DNA from: Pseudanabaena sp.
GTDB lineage: Bacteria > Cyanobacteriota > Cyanobacteriia > Pseudanabaenales > Pseudanabaenaceae
Direction: 5' to 3'
NCBI GenBank assembly: GCA_003249015.1
Contig: QBLS01000008.1
Span: 62,001 to 126,000, forward strand
Length of the DNA: 64,000 nt
In this document: piece by piece, positions 15,958 to 26,216 of the stretch
Position numbering within the stretch: the first letter of the stretch is position 1
Layout of the letters: every line of letters starts with the position of its first letter
Translations under genes and position numbers: made by a program
The notes under the pieces: generated by a model
The model's input: the letters and a program-made list of their open reading frames with translations, nothing else
What the model was told of the DNA's origin: nothing
Database searches by the model: none

Positions 15958-17391
15958 TTAAAAATCAGACAATACATTAGCTCCTAGAATATAAGCATAG
16001 AGACTAGATGGACAAAATTCAAACTCTACTCCTCTATATTGAATGCCTCTATCTGAAATAGTTTGACTAGTTACCAAGATTGGCTGAGATATATTGGGAT
16101 GCTTATTCACAAATTCAACACAATTATCTAGCTCTGCGAGTGTCCTATAGGGGCGATCGCTCCACTTAACTTCAACCATCCAAGAGGGTAATTGATTAAC
16201 CTTATCCAAATGCACGATATCAATCTCTCCTGACTTCCATCGGGCATAATAAAGCTCGGTAACTTGACTATGCTGCCATTGACTAAAAATTGCCGTCTCC
16301 GTCATCGCTCCCATAGCTTCAGAATTTGTGTCAAGTTGTCCAAACAAGGCGGCTCTCATGGATGGATTGGTTAAGTAAACCTTGAAACACATTGCTCTTT
16401 TGAATCTTTTCGCATTATTATCTATTCTTTCAACTCTCCGAATTAGGAATGCAGCCTCAAGGTATTCGAGATAACGCTTGATTGTATTTTTAGCAACACC
16501 AGAGGATTTGGATAATCCATCTAAACTTACTTCATTTCCAGAGTTGTAGGCTAAGGTTGTAAATAGTCTATTTAGTTCTTGAATGTCGTTAATACCATAG
16601 AGACTTGGGAGATCTCGGAGTAGTACCTTATCGATAATGTCACTTTTGATGTATTGGCTAGGATTTTGCCTAATGGATTTTGAAAAAACAGCCTCTGGAT
16701 ATCCACCAAAGTTCAGATAGTTTATAAATTCTTCATTGAGAGATGTAATATTTAGAGTGGAACAATTAAAAGTAGATTTTTCATGATTATATGGTTCCCA
16801 CTCTTTTATAAGTTCTGCTTCTCGTCCAATAAACATTAAGTACTCAGCGAAAGTCAAGGGTGGCAGAACATAATCGCTAAAACGACCAGCACCAGACTCA
16901 TTACTTTTTAGTCTTAATGCTGCCGCCGCAGAACCCGTAGCAATAAATCTATAGTCTGCATATGAGTCAACTAGAGATTTAAGATGTACTTCCCAATCAC
17001 GCAAATACTGAATTTCGTCAAAGAAAACAAACAGTTTGGCATTGCGTTTATGTTCAAATAGTTTCTGAAAATAATTAAGTATTCGTTCTAAATGAAGTCC
17101 AGTATAGATTGGAGTTTCAAGGGAAATGTATAAAATGTTTTTGACTTCTACGCCAGAGTCTAAGAGTGCGCGGATGGTGTGATAAACCATAACAGTTTTA
17201 CCAACACGCCTTGGTCCCATTAAAACGATCGCTCGGCGAACATTTGTATCCAAAATATTTTCATAAAAAGTCTCAAAGTACTTGCGACGAGGTGTATTTT
17301 CATAAGTTATTTTCCCTTCTTTCCCCTGCTCCCACCAAGGGTTATCAAACCTCAGTCGGGATAAAATATCTGCTTCTGAAATTTCGAGCAC
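15958..17391 (-). CDS. AAA ATPase with DUF4143 C-terminal domain
   Basis: 477 residues, GTG start. The AAA_14-type domain has Walker A GPRRVGKT at residues 59-66 and a Walker B FVFFDEIQYL near 120. A winged-helix region (SLDGLSKSSGVAKNTIKRYLEYLEAAFLIRRVERID, about 290-330) leads into the DUF4143 domain, which has nuclease-like motifs (GEIDIVHLD, WMVEVKWSD). Such proteins are widespread in bacteria and archaea, often in mobile or defence neighbourhoods, with no settled role. Dyad sequences lie just upstream of the start. Confidence 0.85.
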   Translation of the reverse strand: MLEISEADILSRLRFDNPWWEQGKEGKITYENTPRRKYFETFYENILDTNVRRAIVLMGPRRVGKTVMVYHTIRALLDSGVEVKNILYISLETPIYTGLHLERILNYFQKLFEHKRNAKLFVFFDEIQYLRDWEVHLKSLVDSYADYRFIATGSAAAALRLKSNESGAGRFSDYVLPPLTFAEYLMFIGREAELIKEWEPYNHEKSTFNCSTLNITSLNEEFINYLNFGGYPEAVFSKSIRQNPSQYIKSDIIDKVLLRDLPSLYGINDIQELNRLFTTLAYNSGNEVSLDGLSKSSGVAKNTIKRYLEYLEAAFLIRRVERIDNNAKRFKRAMCFKVYLTNPSMRAALFGQLDTNSEAMGAMTETAIFSQWQHSQVTELYYARWKSGEIDIVHLDKVNQLPSWMVEVKWSDRPYRTLAELDNCVEFVNKHPNISQPILVTSQTISDRGIQYRGVEFEFCPSSLYAYILGANVLSDF

Positions 17392-17400
17392 GATTTTTAA

Positions 17401-17471
17401 ATAAGATTAGTTGGCTAATCTTATTTTATCTTGGTTTTATATTTAAGGTCAATCAACTAATCTTATTTTTG
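17401..17471. promoter_or_regulatory. Dyad plus half-site upstream of the AAA ATPase gene
   Basis: Perfect dyad ATAAGATTAG-TTGG-CTAATCTTAT at 17401-17424 and a half-site AACTAATCTTATTTTT at 17456-17471. They start 10 nt upstream of the divergent-facing GTG, so they could be an operator of that gene. A terminal repeat of a lost element is the alternative. Confidence 0.4.
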
Positions 17472-17551
17472 TCTCGTAAGTTTAGCGATCGCGTCAAAGC
17501 ATCTAAAAAATCAAGTTAAAATCATGACGTTAAGATGTGAGTTTCCAAACC

Positions 17552-17658
17552 ATGAGCCAAGCTTTAGCTAAGTCTGATCACGAATATTTAGCTAGGCAGT
17601 TCGTAACATGGAAGCAGTTCTAAGCGTTAGAATTTGCTTTTGTAGATATGGATAGATA
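17552..17658 (+). pseudogene. Possible Uma2-type nuclease remnant
   Basis: Reads MSQALAKSDHEYLARQFVTW, KQF, stop, ALEFAFVDMDR, stop in one frame. A TWxQFKALExAF start is common in Uma2-family proteins of cyanobacteria, so this may be the 5' stub of such a gene with two in-frame stops and no remaining body. The evidence is short and weak. Confidence 0.25.
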
Positions 17659-17698
17659 GTGTGCGCCTGATTTATTGAGAGAGAGTTGTGGGTATTGG

Positions 17699-17812
17699 AT
17701 GACTGCATGGATGATTTGCGGCTTAATTGGGGTGTTGCTAGGTCAATTTTTCATACTCAATCGTATTCAGTTTGTCTCCACGGGCGCTTATAGCAAAAGA
17801 AGTTTTGCGTAG
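17699..17812 (+). CDS. Possible 37-residue membrane peptide, or gene stub
   Basis: ATG at 17699 opens a frame reading MTAWMICGLIGVLLGQFFIL and onward, one hydrophobic segment. The last 24 bases lie inside the MITE that starts at 17789, so the C-terminus (..YSKRSFA) is supplied by the element. It may be a truncated gene rather than a functional one. The rest of the 797-nt gap between the ATPase and por holds this, the Uma2-like stub and the MITE only. Confidence 0.25.
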   Translation: MTAWMICGLIGVLLGQFFILNRIQFVSTGAYSKRSFA

Positions 17813-17903
17813 GACATAAAACCAGAAGGCGAGTGGCGGCGCGGAGCGCCGCCACTCGCTTCTTGGGTTTTGATTTGTACTAACTAACTCTTGCTTTGCT
17901 ATA
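17789..17903. mobile_element. 115-bp MITE copy 1 (TATAGCAAA ends)
   Basis: Starts TATAGCAAAAGAAGTTTTGC and ends CTCTTGCTTTGCTATA, with a perfect inner stem 17829-17842/17846-17859 (GCGAGTGGCGGCGC). The element at 61595-61709 is the same length and about 90% identical when read on the other strand. Terminal TA suggests an IS630/Tc1-type TA target duplication. No transposase in the window would drive it. Confidence 0.8.
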
Positions 17904-18161
17904 CACTTAGTCCTTTAATCAGAAAACTAAAATTGTTAGGGATGTTTCTGTGCGGTCACATTACGAATAACTTGAAATTAGAGGCGATCGCGCGCGTGGT
18001 TTAAGAATATTTTAGGTGGCACATTGTGGCTAAATGTACAGGCAAACCTCTATCTAAAGTCTCTTTTTAATCTAGTTGAATCTATTAGAGCCATTGCACA
18101 AACGAATGATTGGGTTTCTGAAATGGATGACCGAGTAACCCAATTCACTGTAAAATTTTAA

Positions 18162-19151
<990 letters not shown>

Positions 19152-19207
19152 GAGAGTGCCTGTGTTCAGTGTAGTCTTCCTCTTTTGTCCACACTAAGCG
19201 AATGTAA

Positions 19208-19373
19208 TGCCAACTAAAAAAAGTGTAGTCACACTTTTTTAATTAAAAACTAAACCCAGAGAAAAGTTTAAAAGTGCCGCTTCGCGGCACTTTTAAACTT
19301 TTCTCTGGGTTTGGGTTGCTGTATGGTTATTCCAAACAAAGAAATAGCGTCGCTATTTCTTTGTTTGGAATAA
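19208..19373. repeat. Cluster of hairpins after por
   Basis: Three stacked palindromes. The first is around 19208-19247 (AAAAAGTGTAGTCACACTTTTTT). The second is at about 19250-19312 (CAGAGAAAAGTTTAAAAGTGCC and complement). The third is a perfect 23-bp stem 19327-19349/19351-19373 with a 1-nt loop starting TTATTCCAAACAAAGAAATA. They separate convergent por and the radical SAM gene and probably terminate both. Confidence 0.65.
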
Positions 19374-19387
19374 TAGATCGTAGCGAG

Positions 19388-21001
19388 CTAAGCCGCGATC
19401 GCTGATTTTTGTTCTAATTTTTGAAGGCGTTCTTCTTCTTTCCAGTAGTCTGCCAACTGCGACTCAATCTCACGGCGCACGATGTCGCGGTACTCCATAA
19501 AGTGTTCATTGTGGGCACAAACAATTAGGTAATGTTCCCACACCGCAGGATTCCGTTTGATCATGCTAAATAGATGATGCCAGAACTTGAAGCGAGTATC
19601 GCGCTTGATTCCTTGCCGCCAGACAATAATGGCAAGTGCTTTGAGATCTGTAAGAGTTGGTAACTTTGCTTCTGCTTTGACCCTTGGTGCGCCTAGTTTT
19701 AAGAAGTAGCTATAAACGCGATCAAGATAGGCGTGCGGCTCGTACAAAGCACAAAAAGCTTCCACATATTCGCGGGCAATTTCCTCAACGGGTCGTGTTG
19801 GCTCAAAATTCATCAAGGTAGTTTGGTTCAAGTTCCCATTTTGAGTTCTTAATCTTCCTTCTTTTTCAAGACGATGCCACAGTGCCGTATGGGGCAGTGC
19901 TTGCAGCATGGCGAATGTGGTGGTGGGAATGCCTGTTAATTCCGCAAATCTGACAATGCGTTCTCCTGCTCCTTTTTTCTCGCCATCAAAGCCAATGATA
20001 AAGCCTGCCATGACGCGAATCCCTGTTTTTGTGATTGCTTCCACAGCGTCTAGCAGTGATGACCTTGTATTTTGAAACTTCTTGGTCATCTGCAAGCTAT
20101 CTTCATCGGGAGTCTCAATGCCAAGGAATACCGCATCAAAGTAGCATTCCACCATCAAGTCCATGAGTTCTTGATCGGCAGCTAAATCGATGGAAGCTTC
20201 GGTATTGAAACGGAAGGGATAGCCATGTTCTTTTTGCCATTCCTTTAGTTCGAGCAAGAGCAAGCGCACATTGCGTTTATTGCCGATGAAATTGTCATCG
20301 ACCATGAACACGCCACGTCGCCAGCCAAGGCTGTATAAGTAATCAAGTTCGGCTAATAACTGAGCAGGGGTTTTGGTGCGGGGTTTGCGTCCATACAATA
20401 TAATAATGTCGCAAAATTCGCATTGGAATGGGCAGCCGCGTGAGAACTGCACCGACATCGAGTCGTAGGCATCAAATTCTAAAAGATCAAAGCGCGGTAC
20501 AGGTGTACTAGTGACATCGGGCTTTTCGCTGGTTCTAAAAATGCCACTGGTTTCACCCTTAGCGATCGCCTCGACAAACATCGGCAAAGTAATTTCGCCT
20601 TCATCCAAAATAAGATAATCCACACCTGCGGCTTGAGGCTCTTCAGGCATCGAAGTAGGATAGGGACCACCGCAGGCAACTTTTTTGCCGCGTTGTTTTG
20701 CTTCTTTAATCAGAGATAACAGATCCTCTTTTTGGACAATCATCGCCGACAGGATCACCATATCCGCCCATTGCCACTCAGCCTCGGTAATTGAACGCAC
20801 ATTGCGATCGACTAGCTTAAAGTTCCATTCTTGGGGCAAAATTGCCGCAACTGTAATTAGACCTAGAGGCGGTAGTAACACTTTACGATTTACTAGCTCT
20901 AGGATTTTTTCGTAAGACCAAAATGTTTTCGGAAACAGTGGGTAAACCAGTAGAACGTTCATGTTGTTATGGGATTGAATGGGCGGATACTTTATTTTCA
21001 T
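19388..21001 (-). CDS. B12-binding radical SAM protein (DUF4070 type)
   Basis: 537 residues. The N-terminal cobalamin-binding domain (about 14-150, with the conserved GGPYPTSMPEE and DEGE) is followed by a radical SAM core with C190-x3-C194-x2-C197 (RGCPFQCEFCDI). A DUF4070-like C-terminal domain comes last. Relatives include hopanoid C-2 methylase HpnP and other class B methylases, but the sequence alone does not fix the substrate. A start at 20962 (MNVLLVYP) is equally possible and better matches relatives. The upstream ATG lies in a CATCCCCC-TTTC-GGGGGATG hairpin. Monocistronic or followed only by hairpins. Confidence 0.85.
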   Translation of the reverse strand: MKIKYPPIQSHNNMNVLLVYPLFPKTFWSYEKILELVNRKVLLPPLGLITVAAILPQEWNFKLVDRNVRSITEAEWQWADMVILSAMIVQKEDLLSLIKEAKQRGKKVACGGPYPTSMPEEPQAAGVDYLILDEGEITLPMFVEAIAKGETSGIFRTSEKPDVTSTPVPRFDLLEFDAYDSMSVQFSRGCPFQCEFCDIIILYGRKPRTKTPAQLLAELDYLYSLGWRRGVFMVDDNFIGNKRNVRLLLLELKEWQKEHGYPFRFNTEASIDLAADQELMDLMVECYFDAVFLGIETPDEDSLQMTKKFQNTRSSLLDAVEAITKTGIRVMAGFIIGFDGEKKGAGERIVRFAELTGIPTTTFAMLQALPHTALWHRLEKEGRLRTQNGNLNQTTLMNFEPTRPVEEIAREYVEAFCALYEPHAYLDRVYSYFLKLGAPRVKAEAKLPTLTDLKALAIIVWRQGIKRDTRFKFWHHLFSMIKRNPAVWEHYLIVCAHNEHFMEYRDIVRREIESQLADYWKEEERLQKLEQKSAIAA

Positions 21002-21028
21002 CCCCCTTTCGGGGGATGAAAATAAGAT

Positions 21029-21505
21029 TTAAACAGCAGGAAAACCAGTGCGGATGTCTTCTACAATGCCATCGCGCAACACAATTTCTACGCGCATTTG
21101 GGCAATCAAATTATCGCCTTTGCTAGCAGGAAAATAACTGTCGAGTTGACCTTGGGAAACTTCCTGCTCTAGCTCTAGGGTCTGTACTTGGGTTAACTGC
21201 GTCAGCAATTGATTTTTTTGGTCGAGCATTTCTGCCTTGACTCTGTTCATTTCTGCACGAATGCCTTCGATCGCATTAGAAACTTCAGCAGAGAAAGGTT
21301 TGATGCTTTGACGCTCAATTTCATTGATTTGACGAGAACCTTGGGCATCAACCTGTTGAACTTGAGCATCAATTTGAGCAATTTGCTGCTGCAATTGTTG
21401 TTGCATTTCCTCTTTCCAGCGTTGCGTCACAATTACTTGAATATTGGCGGTACGACGCAATAAAAGCTGATTAGAAAAATCAATCGAATTCACACTTATC
21501 TCCAA
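21029..21505 (-). CDS. YlqD family protein
   Basis: 158 residues: an N-terminal ANIQVIVTQRWKEEMQQQLQQQIAQID segment, a long coiled coil (about 30-110, rich in Gln and Glu), and a C-terminal DNLIAQMRVEIVLRDGIVEDIRTG beta part. This pattern is the YlqD family of cyanobacteria and Firmicutes, function unknown. The short hairpin between it and the radical SAM gene downstream suggests partly separate transcripts. Confidence 0.78.
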   Translation of the reverse strand: MEISVNSIDFSNQLLLRRTANIQVIVTQRWKEEMQQQLQQQIAQIDAQVQQVDAQGSRQINEIERQSIKPFSAEVSNAIEGIRAEMNRVKAEMLDQKNQLLTQLTQVQTLELEQEVSQGQLDSYFPASKGDNLIAQMRVEIVLRDGIVEDIRTGFPAV

Positions 21506-21624
21506 TTTGCTAAGTTTTTATAATCATAATGGCTTCGTCATCCAATAGGGAATCGATTTTTGACAGCATGGCTTTGCTATGGCATCAAAATATGATTCTT
21601 TAAGGGCAACAGGCTAGTTATGAT

Positions 21625-23502
21625 TTAGGTGGTAAACATTTTGACAATAATATCTTGATAACGCTCAAATACAATGTTGCGCCGAATCTTGAAAGTTTGC
21701 GTCAAAAACCCATTGTCGATTGTAAAGGGTTCAGGCAAGAATTCAAACACGCCAATGCGATCGTTAATGCTATACCCTGGGCGGTTTTTGACCTCACGGC
21801 TCAATTCATCGCGATAAAGATTGCGAATTTCGGGTTTGTTTAATTCGGGGAGTATTTCTGCCAGCTTGGATTCGGCAGGTATTAAACCCGCCGCTTCGAG
21901 AGCCGATAAATTTGGCACAATCAAAACACCTAACTGTTTTTGGTCTTGTCCCACAAGCACGACTTGATCAATATATGGACTGCGAATACAAGCATCTTCG
22001 ATGGGCTGAGGTTCGATATTTTCGCCATTGCTTAAAACGATCGTATCTTTTGCCCGACCTGTGATTACGAGGTCATCCCACTTGCTGACATAGCCCAAAT
22101 CGCCTGTATCAAACCAACCTTGTGGGTCGATCGCTTTTGCTGTAGCTTCAGGATTTTTGTAATAGCCTTGCATAACTTGCGGTCCGCGAATTAGCACCAA
22201 GCCCTGTTGCCCAATTGGTACATCGTCGCGAGTGGACAGATCGACAATGCGGGTTTCCGTTTGCGGAAAGGGCTGTCCATCACCACCACGAATATTGCGA
22301 GCGGGACGGCGCACATGGGTAATCGGTGAAGTCTCGGTCAAGCCGTAGCCCCCTAGAATTTCAATGCCAACGATTTCGTAAAAGTCTTCAAGGTGTTCAG
22401 CGATCGAGCCGCCGCCGCTAACGACATACTTAAGTTGTCCGCCCGTTGCTTCGCGTACTTTTTGATAAACCAATTTATCGCCTAGTTTGTGAAGTCCCCA
22501 AAAAGCTATGACAGAAGGTAGGGCAACTAATTTATCAATTAAGGAAGGATAAAAATTTTCGACATTCAAGCCTTGGAGAATGCGCTTGGCAACTATATAT
22601 TTGTGGCTGACGTTGAAAAAGAAGTTGACTAGACGCTGCTTACTGGCAGGTTGATCGCGAAAGTTTTTCTGTGCGCCTTCATAGATCGATTCCCAGAGAC
22701 GGGGTACAGCGACCATGTAATGGGGCTTTTGTTCTTTGAGGTCTTTTTTGATCATGCGGAGATTGGTGTAAATCTCGGTGCAACCTTGTGAAAACACGAA
22801 ATACTCAAAAGTCCGTTCGTAAGAATGCCATGTCGGCAATATATTCAACACTCTTTCGTTGACTTTGAGTTGTAACACCGATTGGGCGGCTTCCACTTCA
22901 TACAAAAAGTTGCCGTGAGTGAGCATGACTCCCTTGGGGCGAGCCGTTGTCCCTGATGTGTAAATCAATGTGGCAAGAGTATCGCGCTGAATAGGCGGAT
23001 TGCCTAAGTCTTTGCCATTGCCTAGAGCGATTAATTGCTGAAAGTTATAGGCTCCTTCGGGCGGCGTTTCGTCGGACATTAAAATAACTTGTCTGACAGG
23101 AAGACTATGGAGTTCAGGCTCTAATTTTTTCAGCGTAGCCAGATTTTCGACGACGATCGCTACGCTATCACTATGCTCAATAATGTATAACAACTCACTG
23201 CGATCGGCTTGAGAGCTACGAGTTGCGTTTGCTGCGCCGATCGCTAAAATCCCTTGATCGGCAATTAACCAGCGTGGTGAGTTATCCGCAATCAGCGCAA
23301 CTTTGTCCCCAAAGTTTATGCCAAGCGATCGCAAGCCTGCCCCAAATGCATTAATTTGTGCAAAGGTATCGCGGTAGGAAATTCTGACAGGTGGCTTGGC
23401 ATGGGGATCGTAAAGGGCGATCGCATCGGGATGAGTTTGTGCGCCCTGTTGCCAGACTTGCCAAAGGCTATTGGCTTGCGCGAGTGAAAAAGTTTTAGAC
23501 AT
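21625..23502 (-). CDS. aas: Long-chain acyl-ACP/acyl-CoA synthetase (AMP-forming)
   Basis: A 625-residue adenylate-forming enzyme that activates free fatty acids with ATP, in cyanobacteria mainly for loading onto acyl carrier protein and recycling membrane fatty acids. The P-loop TLIYTSGTTARPKGVMLTHGN begins near residue 178. YGLTETSPITHVRR and GWFDTGDLGYV, then the C-terminal IVLSNGENIEPQPIE, complete the signature set. Length fits the Aas/long-chain FadD group. The choice of ACP over CoA is inferred from cyanobacterial precedent. Confidence 0.88.
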   Translation of the reverse strand: MSKTFSLAQANSLWQVWQQGAQTHPDAIALYDPHAKPPVRISYRDTFAQINAFGAGLRSLGINFGDKVALIADNSPRWLIADQGILAIGAANATRSSQADRSELLYIIEHSDSVAIVVENLATLKKLEPELHSLPVRQVILMSDETPPEGAYNFQQLIALGNGKDLGNPPIQRDTLATLIYTSGTTARPKGVMLTHGNFLYEVEAAQSVLQLKVNERVLNILPTWHSYERTFEYFVFSQGCTEIYTNLRMIKKDLKEQKPHYMVAVPRLWESIYEGAQKNFRDQPASKQRLVNFFFNVSHKYIVAKRILQGLNVENFYPSLIDKLVALPSVIAFWGLHKLGDKLVYQKVREATGGQLKYVVSGGGSIAEHLEDFYEIVGIEILGGYGLTETSPITHVRRPARNIRGGDGQPFPQTETRIVDLSTRDDVPIGQQGLVLIRGPQVMQGYYKNPEATAKAIDPQGWFDTGDLGYVSKWDDLVITGRAKDTIVLSNGENIEPQPIEDACIRSPYIDQVVLVGQDQKQLGVLIVPNLSALEAAGLIPAESKLAEILPELNKPEIRNLYRDELSREVKNRPGYSINDRIGVFEFLPEPFTIDNGFLTQTFKIRRNIVFERYQDIIVKMFTT

Positions 23503-23749
23503 AGGAATTAGATGTTTACTATTTACCCTGCTAGTTATTGTAGAAGCGCCGCCTCTACAATAATTAAACCCGTAATTGGGTCTTTGTAGTGCTTCTCAGT
23601 CTAGTGCTATCTCTCAAACAGGAGCAAAAAACTGCAAAAGTTGCTTATGCAGTAAGTCAGTCCCAAAAAATTAACGTGCCCAAAGCGATCGCTAAACTAG
23701 ATGTAGTCATAAACTGACTACTCCACCTAAATATCCACTATTAATAAAC

Positions 23750-24913
23750 ATGGCGATCACATTACCCAAAAAAATCATGCTGCTTGGCTCTGGTGAACTA
23801 GGCAAAGAAGTAGTTATTGCCGCCCAGAGACTTGGCAACACGGTAATTGCAGTTGATCGCTATGACAATGCCCCTGCGATGCAAGTTGCCGATTATCGCG
23901 AAGTGATCTCGATGTTAGATGGTGACGCACTTGAAGCAGTTGTCAAAAAACATCAGCCTGACCTAATCGTGCCAGAAGTAGAAGCAATCCGTACCGAGAA
24001 ATTGCTGGAACTGGAAGCGCAGGGTTACACTGTCATTCCCACGGCGGCGGCGACCAACTTCACAATGAATCGCGATCGCATTCGGGATTTAGCTAGTGAC
24101 GAACTGGGTTTACGCACTGCCAAGTATGCCTATGCCAGTAGCCTTGAGGAATTAAAAAATGCAGCCAAGGAAATTGGTTTTCCGAATGTGATTAAGCCTG
24201 TGATGTCCTCTTCGGGTAAGGGGCAGTCTGTGGTTAAATCTGCTGATGAATTGGAACAAGCTTGGGAATATGCGATCGCGGGTGGGCGTGGTGACACAGC
24301 CAAGATTATCATCGAAGAATTTATCAATTTTGAAGTAGAAATCACTCTATTAACGATCCGTCAATGGCAAGGAGAAACGCTATTTTGTGAAGCGATCGGG
24401 CATCGTCAGGAACGTGGCGACTATCAAGAATCGTGGCAGCCCGTTGGCTTAACTGAATCCCAAATCACAGCCGCACAGGATATGGCTCGCCAAGTCACGG
24501 ACAAACTCGGTGGTGCAGGGCTTTTCGGCGTAGAGTTTTTCATCACCAAAGATGAGGTGATTTTTTCGGAACTGTCTCCGCGTCCCCACGATACAGGCAT
24601 GGTGACGCTGATTTCTCAAAATCTCAATGAATTTGAATTGCATATACGGGCAATTCTGGGCTTACCGATTCCTACCATTGAACTGCTCAGCCCTTCGGCA
24701 AGTGCTGTGATTCTTGCTAGCGAAACCAGCGAAAATATTATGTTCACAGGCGTAGCCGAAGCCCTTGCGGTGGAAAATACAGAGATCCGTCTATTTGGCA
24801 AACCTGATGCGCGTCCTTACCGCCGCATGGGTGTGGCTTTAGCAAAGGGCAAGGACGCAGCAGCAGCGCGTCAGAAGGCAACAGAAGCTGCCTCCAAAAT
24901 CAAAATTGTTTAA
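23750..24913 (+). CDS. purT: Formate-dependent phosphoribosylglycinamide formyltransferase
   Basis: A 387-residue ATP-grasp enzyme that makes formyl-GAR from GAR, formate and ATP in purine synthesis, an alternative to folate-dependent PurN. N-terminal [19 protein letters not shown], the central ATP-grasp with [18 protein letters not shown] and [10 protein letters not shown], then [17 protein letters not shown] with the ligand and metal residues. Full length. A strong hairpin separates it from convergent hfq. Confidence 0.96.
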   Translation: MAITLPKKIMLLGSGELGKEVVIAAQRLGNTVIAVDRYDNAPAMQVADYREVISMLDGDALEAVVKKHQPDLIVPEVEAIRTEKLLELEAQGYTVIPTAAATNFTMNRDRIRDLASDELGLRTAKYAYASSLEELKNAAKEIGFPNVIKPVMSSSGKGQSVVKSADELEQAWEYAIAGGRGDTAKIIIEEFINFEVEITLLTIRQWQGETLFCEAIGHRQERGDYQESWQPVGLTESQITAAQDMARQVTDKLGGAGLFGVEFFITKDEVIFSELSPRPHDTGMVTLISQNLNEFELHIRAILGLPIPTIELLSPSASAVILASETSENIMFTGVAEALAVENTEIRLFGKPDARPYRRMGVALAKGKDAAAARQKATEAASKIKIV

Positions 24914-24944
24914 ATATAGGGTATTGCTTGCGATCAAACTAAAA

Positions 24945-24981
24945 AACATGGAAGGCACTGCTTCGCAGTGCCTTCCATGTT
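24945..24981. terminator. Hairpin between convergent purT and hfq
   Basis: Perfect 17-bp stem 24945-24961/24965-24981 with a 3-nt loop, starting AACATGGAAGGCACTGC. It lies between the two stop codons. Confidence 0.7.
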
Positions 24982-25206
24982 CTAGTTTTTGATGAAGGCG
25001 ATCGCGTGTTGCCAGATCACAGTTTTACTTCCATTTGAATCTAGACATAAACATTGATCATCAATCCAAAGAATCCGACCTTTAAGTAGATCTCCCGTCA
25101 TTAATTTTATTTCAACTTCGTTTTTTTCGCGAATAGTTGTGTGGATGCGGCGAATACTGGGGAGTGAGGTATTTAGTCCGATTTTGGTAGCTGTTGGTGC
25201 GCTCAT
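24982..25206 (-). CDS. hfq: Cyanobacterial Hfq-like RNA-binding protein
   Basis: 74 residues with an Sm fold: LPSIRRIHTTIREKNEVEIKLMTGDLLKGRILWIDDQCLCL and a final HAIAFIK replacing the YKHAI of proteobacterial Hfq. This divergence is typical of cyanobacterial Hfq, which forms hexamers and in Synechocystis is needed for motility via the pilus base. No classical RNA chaperone role is established there. The assignment rests on the Sm1 and Sm2 patterns. Confidence 0.8.
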   Translation of the reverse strand: MSAPTATKIGLNTSLPSIRRIHTTIREKNEVEIKLMTGDLLKGRILWIDDQCLCLDSNGSKTVIWQHAIAFIKN

Positions 25207-25216
25207 CCTTATTACC

Positions 25217-25324
25217 TATGGCAGTTTTACGAATATTAGCATTTTGTAGGACAAAGCCCAAAATAGTAATGGCGGCACTTTGCGCCACCATTACTACTTT
25301 AGGCTTTGCGAACAAAGCGCTGTA
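25217..25324. mobile_element. MITE-like element, TACAGCGCTTTG family
   Basis: Ends TATGGCAG... and ...GCGAACAAAGCGCTGTA, with an inner stem AGTAATGGCGGC/GCCACCATTACT. It shares its right end with elements at 36.5, 44.3 and 59.0 kb. About 108 bp, placed just upstream of hfq and downstream of the outer-membrane-type gene. Confidence 0.55.
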
Positions 25325-25333
25325 AATCGCGAA

Positions 25334-25867
25334 TTAGAATCTCAAACCCAAACCAGTTTGCAAGGAGGTTGCCGATGTCCCCGAAGAGTTACGGTAAGCA
25401 TCAAAGGCAAAAATTACATTACCAAATAGAACTAAGTTGCTATTAGGTAAGGTGTAATCAATCCCAGGTTGCACGACAAAACTATTTTTGTTGCCGACTG
25501 GAGTTGTATCAACGGTATTTGAGAGAGCTACACCTGCACCAATATAAATATCTGTATCAAAGTTCAATGGAACATCAAAAGATACAGTAGGTACTACGGC
25601 AGTACTACTGCCGATTAGTATTTGAGTCCTTACGGAAATAGGAAATTCTAAGAATTTATAGCGAGCCGCAACTAGAGCTGAGGTACGAGAGCTTTCGCCC
25701 ACATTGGAGTTGCCACTGGTAAAGCCAAAACTTGCACCTACGCCCAAGTAGCTACCATAGGCGGGTTGAGACTGTGCGGCGGGTGTAGCGATCGCTGAAG
25801 CACATCCTAGTGCTGTCAAGCCTATTAAAATTTTAGTTAAGTTAGTTAGATTTTTCACAGCTATCAC
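25334..25867 (-). CDS. Secreted outer-membrane beta-barrel-like protein
   Basis: Not recognised by name. 177 residues with a signal peptide (about 1-33, KILIGLTALGCASAIATPAAQSQ). The mature part has alternating strands (YLGVGASFGFTSG, LVAARYKFLEF, DIYIGAGVALSN, LVLFGNVIFAFDAY) and ends LQTGLGLRF. The terminal aromatic residue and even strand pattern suit an eight-strand barrel in the outer membrane. Function unknown. It stands alone with a long AT-rich leader. Confidence 0.65.
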   Translation of the reverse strand: MIAVKNLTNLTKILIGLTALGCASAIATPAAQSQPAYGSYLGVGASFGFTSGNSNVGESSRTSALVAARYKFLEFPISVRTQILIGSSTAVVPTVSFDVPLNFDTDIYIGAGVALSNTVDTTPVGNKNSFVVQPGIDYTLPNSNLVLFGNVIFAFDAYRNSSGTSATSLQTGLGLRF

Positions 25868-26216
25868 TTCCTTAGGTGAGAAACGATTTTATTTAATTGT
25901 TTTAGGAGTAACCCCGTTAGCGAGACAGACTACCATAAGTTGTCATCTTTGGCGAGATAATTTGGATGAGTTTTAGCAAGCCCTATGAAATCCGTGTAGT
26001 ACTTTGAGCTGCATAGATAAACTATTGCTTAGCTATGAAATTTTTTAAAACCTTGCTGAGTCTGACTTTTTATGTACACGAGTATGACAACACCTTTGTG
26101 CATCGGCATGAATCACCCAATAGGAGATATTGCAAAATTAGACCTTTTTGTATGATAAAGTTGAAATCTGTGACTTATGTTACAAAAACTTATATACGAT
26201 TGAAACGCATTAAGAT

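Noticed and set aside
17211-17519. 102-residue frame over the start of the AAA ATPase gene
   Set aside because: Antisense to a well-supported coding sequence and hydrophobic only by chance in AT-rich leader DNA.
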